DNA of 35,714 nt. Source: a virus. A program made the translations under genes and the position numbers. Below, piece after piece: positions 25,252 through 31,292 of this stretch; position 1 is the stretch's first letter, and each line of letters begins with the position of its first letter. The notes below the pieces were generated by a model. That model was not told the origin of the DNA and ran no database searches. It saw nothing but the letters and a program-made list of their open reading frames with translations. The stretch covers positions 1-35,714 of IMG/VR virus record IMGVR_UViG_3300010883_000162; one strand, given 5' to 3'.

Positions 25252-25257
25252 ATTATA
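25252..25257 (-). promoter_or_regulatory. Candidate -10 box for metallophosphoesterase gene
   Basis: Perfect TATAAT on the minus strand, 27 nt upstream of the ATG and between inverted CTTGT...ACAAG arms (25241-25245 and 25266-25270). No good -35 box is found at 16-18 nt. Confidence 0.35.
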
Positions 25258-25298
25258 TTGATTAGACAAGCTGTATTATCTATACTTTCTTATTTTAA

Positions 25299-25349
25299 TT
25301 GAAAATAGTTCAAATACAGTAATTTAATTCTTGTGTATAGTTACTATAC
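25299..25349 (+). promoter_or_regulatory. Candidate promoter plus 7-1-7 palindrome
   Basis: TTGAAA (25299-25304) and TTTAAT (25323-25328) are 18 nt apart. Just downstream is the perfect inverted repeat GTATAGTTACTATAC (25335-25349), preceded by CTTGT. The palindrome would cover the transcription start or early leader, as an operator would. A near-copy lies at 30748-30762. Confidence 0.45.
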
Positions 25350-25371
25350 GTTTTTACCAAGCGGAGGGAAA

Positions 25372-25605
25372 ATGGAAGATAATAATGAAATGATGATTGA
25401 AGATGAGGTTGTTGGTCAAATTGCAAAGCTTGTTCAGCTTGCAATTCTTACCGGGACTGATGTTGTTGACAATTTAAGAATGATGAGGTTACAAATCAAT
25501 GAAGAAAATGGAAGGCTTTGTTTAAGTGATTCTTATAGAGAGCAATCAGAAAATCAAGTTAAAAACCTACTAGATAAACTGGACAAGCAAGAGACAGTGG
25601 AATAG
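25372..25605 (+). CDS. Small acidic helical protein, unknown function
   Basis: ATG 25372 is preferred because GGAGGG (25363-25368) precedes it at normal spacing. The longer frame from GTG 25333 would translate straight through the palindrome at 25335 and lacks a Shine-Dalgarno sequence. The 77-aa product is acidic and helical ('EVVGQIAKLVQLAILTGTDVVDNL') and might mediate protein contacts. It heads a run with dUTPase-like, nucleotidase and ThyX genes and precedes the dUTPase-like gene by 6 nt. No family is recognised with confidence. Confidence 0.75.
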   Translation: MEDNNEMMIEDEVVGQIAKLVQLAILTGTDVVDNLRMMRLQINEENGRLCLSDSYREQSENQVKNLLDKLDKQETVE

Positions 25606-25611
25606 GATACT

Positions 25612-25986
25612 ATGACTGATAGACTTTCAGAAATATTTATGCTGAGAGAGATTTTTATGAAAAATCTAAGAGAATCTAGTGACGATGATATACCCATGTG
25701 GCCTCTAGACCTTAGTACAAAGGAAAATCAACAATATGTGAGAGATATGGCGCTTAGAGGTGTAGAAGAAATGTTTGAAGCACTTCAGCATCTTAAAAAC
25801 TGGAAACCTCATAGAAAAACTGAGGTAACTGAATTTAATAGTGAGGAGTTTTTAGAAGAAATTGTTGATGCTTTTAACTATTTTTTATCAATACTTATAC
25901 TAACAGGCTTTGATGATAACGATTTAATTGATGCATATAGGAAAAAAGATGACATCATAAATAAGCGACTTTCTTCAGGATATTAG
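25612..25986 (+). CDS. All-alpha NTP pyrophosphatase, dimeric dUTPase-like
   Basis: This 124-aa protein matches the all-alpha NTP pyrophosphatase (MazG/dimeric dUTPase) pattern. 'GVEEMFEALQHLKNWK' supplies Glu53 and Glu56, and 'EEFLEEIVDAFNYFLSI' supplies Glu83 and Asp86, the four acidic residues that bind Mg2+ on two helices. The 'ALQHLKNWK' and 'DAFNYFLSILILTGF' wording is like the small dUTPases of T4-like phages. The likely reaction is dUTP (or a related NTP) to NMP plus pyrophosphate, which keeps uracil out of DNA and makes dUMP for ThyX (27154). Substrate is inferred from family style and context. Confidence 0.8.
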   Translation: MTDRLSEIFMLREIFMKNLRESSDDDIPMWPLDLSTKENQQYVRDMALRGVEEMFEALQHLKNWKPHRKTEVTEFNSEEFLEEIVDAFNYFLSILILTGFDDNDLIDAYRKKDDIINKRLSSGY

Positions 25987-25991
25987 CTAGA

Positions 25992-26210
25992 ATGTATATT
26001 TTATCAATAGACTGCAAATATAAAAAAGTAAAGATCAAAACAAAAAAAGATATTATAAAATTTCTAAAATCTCTTGACACAAAAGATATTACTGGATCTA
26101 TAGAGTTTGAAAACAATATTAGTGAATCTTTGGTATTTAAAAAAGTAGACGTTAAAAGTTTGATTGTGATAATAGAAAAAGAACTTGAAAGAAATGAAAA
26201 AATTATTTAA
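25992..26210 (+). CDS. Small basic protein, unknown function
   Basis: This 72-aa, Lys/Ile-rich protein has 'MYILSIDCKYKKVKIKTK' and a charged C-terminal helix. ATG 25992 lies 5 nt after the previous stop with no clear Shine-Dalgarno sequence, and the gene end overlaps the next gene by 17 nt. No motif is recognised. Its codon use (many AAA, ATA, AGA) is like its neighbours. It may be real because it bridges two genes with operon-like spacing. Confidence 0.55.
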   Translation: MYILSIDCKYKKVKIKTKKDIIKFLKSLDTKDITGSIEFENNISESLVFKKVDVKSLIVIIEKELERNEKII

Positions 26211-27108
26211 AGACCAAGCAAGATTTAACAAACTAGTAGAAAAATATAAAAGCAGAACACGTGATGAGATTACGAAAGAGCTTGCTCTTGCATTACACTC
26301 AGAAGTAAGTGATTTAGTATCTGCAACAAGTTATAGATCACATAGAAAGAAAAAAATAAAGCCAGACATAGATAAGATACTATTTGAATCTGTTGATATA
26401 GTTCGATATACAATAGCAATACTTAATGAATGGAATATTTGTCATGAAGATTTTTTAAATGCATGGCAGTCAAAGGACACGTATTTAAATTCTTGTAATA
26501 GATGTGAAAACAATATATGGAACGGTGAGAAAGTCGCAATTATAGATATTGATGATGTTTTGTGCGAATTTAGACAAGGTTTTTCAAAATGGCTTCTGCA
26601 CACGCACAGTATTGTAACTGACGTAGAGTCAAGCGAGTATTATTTCATATCAGCACTAGAAGAAACTGGTCACAATCCAGAGAAAATTTTTGAATCATTT
26701 ATATCTGATTCTGGATTTTTAAATCTTGATATTGCTACGGGCGGAAAAGAATTTATGGATAATTTAAAAGATGATGGGTATTTTGTTCATATTTTAACTG
26801 CACGACCAGGTAATAATTTACGATGTGTATATAATACATTTGAATGGCTTGAAAATAATAAAATATACTTTGACAAGATTGACTTCGCATCAGAAAAGCT
26901 TAGATGGTGCATCCAGTCAGACTACTGGTGTAAAAATTCAATTTCATTTGCAGTAGATGATTCGCCAAAGCATGCAGCAGAGTATAGTAAGCATGGAGTT
27001 AAAACATTCTTTCCAGATAAAAGTTATAATAAAGAGCTAGAATCTATATCAGAGTGTTTTAGATATGAAAGTTTTGAAAAAATAATTAAAATGATAAAAA
27101 ACAATTGA
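26194..27108 (+). CDS. Fusion of MazG/dUTPase-like domain and HAD-family nucleotidase
   Basis: The N-terminal domain (about 1-98) is an all-alpha NTP pyrophosphatase: 'LALALHSEVSDLVSA' and 'LFESVDIVRYTIAILNEW' give Glu37, Asp40, Glu65 and Asp68 as candidate Mg2+ ligands. After a linker with a CxxC ('CNRC', 101-104), the C-terminal domain is a HAD phosphatase: motif I 'IIDIDDVLCEF' with nucleophile Asp118 and Asp120, motif II 'ILTARPG', and motif IV 'FAVDDSPKHA'. It resembles 5'-deoxyribonucleotidases. Together the two could take a dNTP to a nucleoside in two steps. ATG 26194 is chosen over TTG 26185. The gene precedes ThyX, and the fusion is unusual. Confidence 0.75.
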   Translation: MKKLFKDQARFNKLVEKYKSRTRDEITKELALALHSEVSDLVSATSYRSHRKKKIKPDIDKILFESVDIVRYTIAILNEWNICHEDFLNAWQSKDTYLNSCNRCENNIWNGEKVAIIDIDDVLCEFRQGFSKWLLHTHSIVTDVESSEYYFISALEETGHNPEKIFESFISDSGFLNLDIATGGKEFMDNLKDDGYFVHILTARPGNNLRCVYNTFEWLENNKIYFDKIDFASEKLRWCIQSDYWCKNSISFAVDDSPKHAAEYSKHGVKTFFPDKSYNKELESISECFRYESFEKIIKMIKNN

Positions 27109-27133
27109 ACATACTATAGTTTTTTATTAATAT
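27105..27133 (+). promoter_or_regulatory. Candidate promoter for thyX-like gene
   Basis: TTGAAC (27105-27110), identical to the recA promoter -35, and TAATAT (27128-27133), identical to the SSB promoter -10, are separated by 17 nt. The spacer contains the palindrome ACTATAGT (27113-27120). The Shine-Dalgarno AAAGGA (27143-27148) and ATG 27154 follow. Confidence 0.6.
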
Positions 27134-27153
27134 TGCTATATAAAAGGAAAAAA

Positions 27154-28140
27154 ATGCCACAAAACAAGTCTCTAGAGCCCGTAGAATTTCCAATGCCAAT
27201 ACGGTTTGGGGAAAAGCCTTGCACAGAATTTAAAAATGATCTTGAGTCTATTAATGTAGTACTTATAGATCACCCAGATCCAATAAGAGCCAGAAAGATG
27301 GTATATCAGTTTATTAATGCTACATGGGAAGACAAGCCTGGGTCACATAATCCTGATTGTGTTGAGGATTGGAGGCTGTTTCATGCACTTGAAGCAGCAC
27401 TTCAGTTTAAAGCACTACCTACAGTTCTTGAGACTCTTGATTTTACATTTAGAATTGAAGGTATTGATGTTCAAACTGTAACTCATCTTATTAGACATAG
27501 AACTGGATCTTTCTCTGCACAATGTACGGGTGATAGATGGCAATCACATGCAGGAGCTCTTGTTCCTGGTCCTATTCAAAATAGTCCAGAGCTATACAAA
27601 AGATGGAAAAAGCTTGTAAAAGATTCAAAAGAGCTTTACTGTGATATGATTGATACAAAGAAGATTTCAATTATGGATGCAAGAACTATACTTCCAAAGT
27701 GTCTTGAGACGCATTATTATGCAAGGTTTAATCTAAAGGATCTTTTAAATTTTGTTAGGCAGAGAATGGATAAACAGATTCAACCAACTACAGATAATAT
27801 TATAGCATATCAGATGTATCTTCAGATTGCAAGAATATTTCCAGAGATTACAACAGTTATTAATATGCATTCAGAATCTAGACATTATGTTGCAACTGCC
27901 AGAACTGGTAAGGCTACAAATCTTTACTGGCCAGATACTGATTCTGACAAGTTTGACTGGCATCCAGAAGATTTTATATATCAGGGCTATAGAGACGAAA
28001 TAAACGGAACAGATGTTAAGCTAGGTGATAAGGAAAACTTTAAGTTTACACACCTTCAAAGAGAATATGATAAAAAAATATCAGATATTGTAGAGAACTA
28101 TAATGTATGGAAAGACGCGATTGGATTTCAATCTCCGTAA
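27154..28140 (+). CDS. thyX: Divergent flavin-dependent thymidylate synthase (ThyX-like)
   Basis: ATG 27154 is chosen over an upstream TTG 27133 because AAAGGA (27143-27148) precedes it. The 328-aa protein has the ThyX fold signatures: 'THLIRHRTGSFSAQC' (110-124) for the RHRx7S motif, and 'LKDLLNFVRQRMDKQIQPTT' in the dUMP/FAD-binding helix region. The motif is altered: the Ser of ThyX (T. maritima Ser88) is Cys124, and the Arg two residues on is displaced by Gly-Asp to Arg128. It is also longer than typical ThyX (~220-250 aa), with an extra C-terminal ~70 residues. It would convert dUMP to dTMP; whether the variant does this or makes another modified nucleotide is open. Upstream dUTPase-like genes could supply dUMP. 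Confidence 0.75.
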   Translation: MPQNKSLEPVEFPMPIRFGEKPCTEFKNDLESINVVLIDHPDPIRARKMVYQFINATWEDKPGSHNPDCVEDWRLFHALEAALQFKALPTVLETLDFTFRIEGIDVQTVTHLIRHRTGSFSAQCTGDRWQSHAGALVPGPIQNSPELYKRWKKLVKDSKELYCDMIDTKKISIMDARTILPKCLETHYYARFNLKDLLNFVRQRMDKQIQPTTDNIIAYQMYLQIARIFPEITTVINMHSESRHYVATARTGKATNLYWPDTDSDKFDWHPEDFIYQGYRDEINGTDVKLGDKENFKFTHLQREYDKKISDIVENYNVWKDAIGFQSP

Positions 28141-28149
28141 TTTGAATAT

Positions 28150-28563
28150 ATGAGCTTTTATAAAGCATATAAAATAGTTGAATCATGGTTACTTGAAAAA
28201 GACTATACTATTTTTCTGGAAACAGATGGACAAGATGCTGTTTATTTTGAATGTAACCAGGTTGTAATCAACAGTAGAAATCATGTTGAAAAAAGACTTT
28301 ATATACTGCTACATGAATGTGGACACATACTAATAAATAACAATTCTTTGGATAGAGTATTTTCTTTAAGTCATGATACTGCAGCTATTATGGGAGTAAG
28401 AGTTTCAAGAAAAAGAAGAGTTGCAAAGCTTACAGAAGAAATTGAGGCATGGAAGCGTGGAGAAAGTCTTGCGAAAAGACTTAATATAGAGATAAATGAA
28501 GAAAAGTTTGATAAGATTCGAGCTGATTCTATTATCAGCTATGTTGAATGGGCAAGAGACTAG
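28150..28563 (+). CDS. HExxH metallopeptidase-like protein, cytoplasmic
   Basis: This 137-aa protein has 'RLYILLHECGHILINN' with His55, Glu56 and His59 forming an HExxH zinc motif. The conserved tail 'LTEEIEAWKRGESLAKRLNI' supplies Glu97 as candidate third ligand. It resembles ImmA/IrrE-like phage peptidases in the way an HExxH helix is followed by an 'EEIEAW' helix. There is no helix-turn-helix, signal peptide or membrane segment. It is 9 nt after ThyX. The stop TAG forms the palindrome CTAG (28560-28563) shared with the stop of the convergent minus-strand gene. Its substrate is unknown. Confidence 0.75.
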   Translation: MSFYKAYKIVESWLLEKDYTIFLETDGQDAVYFECNQVVINSRNHVEKRLYILLHECGHILINNNSLDRVFSLSHDTAAIMGVRVSRKRRVAKLTEEIEAWKRGESLAKRLNIEINEEKFDKIRADSIISYVEWARD

Positions 28564-29429
28564 CTTTTATTCTGAATACTTTTAATATTTGAATAGAGTT
28601 TAGTTAAAAACTTTTCAAAAGCCTTTCTATCGTTTTTAAGATACTTTCTATAGTCATCAATGACACCTTTTACAGATATGTCATTTCTCTTTATAAGCTC
28701 AAGAGATTCTTCAGGTGTATATTGATCAAGAAGTTGCTCAGCTGCTTCATATGCAAACGCATCTATTTCATTATGAAGTGAGATATATGAGTCTCTTCCA
28801 CCAGATGTTTCAGGTGGTTTTCTACCACATCTTTTCTCCCACTCAGCAGGGTCTGATCCATGTATTTGCTTTGGATCACATAGAAGTTCTTCCCATGCAT
28901 CTTCTTCACTAATATTTTTATTTTCTGCTTGTTTTTTAAGCTGATTATAGTGTACAAGTTCATGATTAATGGTCCTTGATACTATCTTTCCAAGCTCTAC
29001 CGGATTAAGATCACCTATGTCATATTCTTCTGAAACTGGCCTAAATTCAAGCCATATAATGTGCTTTCCTTTTTCTGGCCCTCTATACTGACCTCTCATC
29101 ATCCAGTTGTCTGGGTATCCACCAAACTCATCACCCGCTGCCAGTGTATACGTTTCATCATCAGTTACACTTAAGATAAAATATAGATCTGTATTAAGAT
29201 CTTCAGCAGATTTATTAAGAGCATCCATTAATGTTTCAATTGCCGGTGTAGAAAAAGTAGCATCATCAACAAGGTCTACATCACTTTCTTTATGAGGCAT
29301 TTCCCAGAATTTAGAATCTACAATTGCCTGTAATATTCCTGATGTAATTAATTTATCAGGCGCAGTAGACTCATAAAGAGAAAGCTCTTCTTGAATAATT
29401 CTTCTTAGCTTGCGTTGAGTTAGTATCAT
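28560..29429 (-). CDS. Zincin-like metallopeptidase with N-terminal tag peptide
   Basis: This 289-aa protein starts with the tag-like 'LTQRKLRRIIQEELSLYES' (residues 3-21). The catalytic domain has 'RTINHELVHYNQLKKQ' with His156, Glu157 and His160, and 'SLHNEIDAFAYEAAEQL', where Glu221 is the candidate third zinc ligand. The fold type is that of large-phage HExxH proteins I recall as hypothetical. 'LYE|S' at residues 18-21 fits the (L/I)xE|(S/A/G) style of T4-type prohead protease sites. It overlaps its upstream gene by ATGA and the convergent gene by the 4-nt palindrome CTAG. A role in the virion or as an injected protease is a guess from the tag. Confidence 0.75.
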   Translation of the reverse strand: MILTQRKLRRIIQEELSLYESTAPDKLITSGILQAIVDSKFWEMPHKESDVDLVDDATFSTPAIETLMDALNKSAEDLNTDLYFILSVTDDETYTLAAGDEFGGYPDNWMMRGQYRGPEKGKHIIWLEFRPVSEEYDIGDLNPVELGKIVSRTINHELVHYNQLKKQAENKNISEEDAWEELLCDPKQIHGSDPAEWEKRCGRKPPETSGGRDSYISLHNEIDAFAYEAAEQLLDQYTPEESLELIKRNDISVKGVIDDYRKYLKNDRKAFEKFLTKLYSNIKSIQNKS

Positions 29430-30679
29430 CTATTAGTACCCATGTCTAGTGCTGCTAGGTCTCTAGCAGTTTTAGGATAAAATGTTGATACCCAGTGAAG
29501 CAAATTATAATTTAACTCTTTTATTGTTGATTCAGTAGCCATCATTGTATCCTGGATAACAGTAAGTTCTGGATTACTTAGTAATTTCTTTGCGTTATTG
29601 ATAAGCTTCCATTTACCTTTGGGCCCTTCAAACTGTCCATTTCGTAAAGCTATCATATCAAGATCTTTCATTAGCTCTTTTAAGTCACTAATAAGATCGC
29701 GATAATCTCTAAGTGTAACACATCCATCCTCAAGTATCTTTTCAATTATGCCTCTAATAGTTTCTAGAAGGGGAAGCTGAGTGTTTCTTATACTAAGCGC
29801 ATCAACGGGAGAGTTGTCAGGTATATCTTTAAAGTGTCGAGTAAAGAAAAATATCATTGTATTTAAATATTCTAGAAGCTCCCCCATATTATTGAGGACA
29901 GGGAATGAAAGTGTGCCTGATCTTCTTGTTCCTGTGGATATACCGCCTCTGTGAATTATCTTAGCTAGCGGTATACACTCATCAAGGCTGAGCTCATCAT
30001 CTACTTCTTGCTCTACTTCAATTTCTGGAAATAGCTCAATTAGTGTACCAAAGTCGTCATCTGATGATGCTTCTACCTGGCGCTTGAGTCTTTCACTGTA
30101 CTCTCTAGCTGCTACGACAAATTCCTTATCTATTGCAGGAATTGTCTCACCATATCTTTGGCCTAGTAATTGAACAGAGTCATTTGATATGAGATCTCTT
30201 ATTATATTACCGCCTGTACCCTTGAAGTCTTCTATGGCTAAAGCTATAAATTCTAGATGACGGCTAGCTTCATCTTCTCCAAAATCTCTAGGACGTACTG
30301 GATGCTGGAGATCTCTTGCAAATCTTTTAAGCTGGGTTGGACTTTCCGCTGACGTGCTAAGAGGATAGTAGAACAAAAATGCAAATGAACCAAATAGTGC
30401 GAGAACAATTGCTAATGCAGCTCCTGCCTGAACCATTGCGCCTGCTGTTGTCATCATTACTTCTGCAGACAAAGAAGCCACTATTATTCTTGCATTTGCA
30501 ACGCTAAGTGCTGGTAAAATTTGTGCAATATCATTCGGTTTAAGTTGTCCTGACTCAATAAGACTAATAATATTCTGTACAATCTGGGAAGACTGTGCAG
30601 GATCAGGCATTTTTAGTTCATTAATTCGATAAATTTCTTCCTGAATAATCTGCGTGAGCCTGCTATTTGTAATTTTCAT
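29426..30679 (-). CDS. Unknown 417-aa protein with N-terminal tag peptide and one hydrophobic segment
   Basis: The N-terminus 'MKITNSRLTQIIQEEIYRI' closely matches the start of the downstream zincin (LRRIIQEEL). A hydrophobic stretch at residues 79-107 ('MVQAGAALAIVLALFGSFAF') is long enough to span a membrane. The remaining ~300 residues are charged and helical, with Glu/Asp-rich parts around 200-230. No catalytic motif is recognised. 'LIE|S' at 40-43 is the nearest prohead-protease-like site. It is the first gene of a two-gene minus-strand unit, coupled to the zincin by ATGA. The start is preceded by AAGG (plus-strand position ~30690). A virion or internal membrane-active protein is possible. 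Confidence 0.7.
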   Translation of the reverse strand: MKITNSRLTQIIQEEIYRINELKMPDPAQSSQIVQNIISLIESGQLKPNDIAQILPALSVANARIIVASLSAEVMMTTAGAMVQAGAALAIVLALFGSFAFLFYYPLSTSAESPTQLKRFARDLQHPVRPRDFGEDEASRHLEFIALAIEDFKGTGGNIIRDLISNDSVQLLGQRYGETIPAIDKEFVVAAREYSERLKRQVEASSDDDFGTLIELFPEIEVEQEVDDELSLDECIPLAKIIHRGGISTGTRRSGTLSFPVLNNMGELLEYLNTMIFFFTRHFKDIPDNSPVDALSIRNTQLPLLETIRGIIEKILEDGCVTLRDYRDLISDLKELMKDLDMIALRNGQFEGPKGKWKLINNAKKLLSNPELTVIQDTMMATESTIKELNYNLLHWVSTFYPKTARDLAALDMGTNR

Positions 30680-30725
30680 TGTCTTTACCTTACTGATAAT
30701 AATTATCTGTTTTTTTCTAATTTAT

Positions 30726-30762
30726 TTAAAAACTATACTGTGCTTGTGTATAATCATTATAC
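30726..30762 (+). promoter_or_regulatory. Candidate promoter overlapped by 7-1-7 palindrome
   Basis: TTAAAA (30726-30731) and TATAAT (30749-30754) are 17 nt apart, the same sequence pair as before polA. The -10 box is inside the perfect inverted repeat GTATAATCATTATAC (30748-30762), which is preceded by CTTGT like its near-copy at 25335. The ATG of the next gene, at 30787, has the Shine-Dalgarno ACGGAGAA. Confidence 0.5.
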
Positions 30763-30786
30763 TATATTATAACGGAGAAAATAGTA

Positions 30787-31227
30787 ATGAAGGCATATTT
30801 GGCTAGCTCCTGGTTTAACCCAGTTGCAAATGAAGAGGTTAACGAAATTATTACAGCACTTGAGACTAATGACTTTGAGGTATTTTCACCTCGAGATTTT
30901 TTTGTATGTCCCCCAAGTGCTGATCTTGCAACACAAAAATCAACATATGAAGGAAATCTTGAGCATCTTCATACTTGTGATTTTATGATATGCAATACAC
31001 ACGGAAAGGATATGGGTTCAATTTTTGAGGCAGGGTATTTTAATGCACTTGAGAAGAAAATCATATATTTCTGTGCAGGTCTTCCGGAGGGTGCAACTTT
31101 TAATTTAATGCTAGCACAAAGTGGTCTAAAGGTTTGTACATCTGCTGATGAGCTTAATGATTATCTTGCAAGATGTAATACAAAGGGTGAACTTTTATTT
31201 GAACCTTATTACGGAAATATTGAATAA
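30787..31227 (+). CDS. Nucleoside 2-deoxyribosyltransferase-like enzyme
   Basis: This 146-aa protein has the fold signature 'MKAYLASSWFN' (first strand and nucleoside contacts), 'VFSPRDFF' and 'DMGSIFEAGYFNALEKKIIYF', where Glu81 is the catalytic nucleophile of the family and Asp75 a conserved partner. These enzymes swap the base on a 2'-deoxynucleoside, or hydrolyse deoxynucleosides or nucleotides (as MTH538/RCL-like relatives do). Small size and intact motif suggest an active protein. With the RNR, dUTPase-like, HAD and ThyX genes it would salvage or recycle deoxynucleosides. Its promoter overlaps the palindrome at 30748, so it may share a regulator with the 25372 unit. Confidence 0.8.
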   Translation: MKAYLASSWFNPVANEEVNEIITALETNDFEVFSPRDFFVCPPSADLATQKSTYEGNLEHLHTCDFMICNTHGKDMGSIFEAGYFNALEKKIIYFCAGLPEGATFNLMLAQSGLKVCTSADELNDYLARCNTKGELLFEPYYGNIE

Positions 31228-31292
31228 AATAATATTATTAGTTTTCACTTTATGTATTGTGATTAAATTTTTAAAACTAGATAGGAGTATAT

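Noticed and set aside
25333-25371. Upstream GTG start for the small acidic protein
   Set aside because: It lacks a Shine-Dalgarno sequence, would translate through the palindrome at 25335-25349, and ATG 25372 has GGAGGG in front.
27133-27153. TTG start seven codons upstream of thyX
   Set aside because: It lies at the -10 box and upstream of the Shine-Dalgarno AAAGGA; ATG 27154 is the better start.
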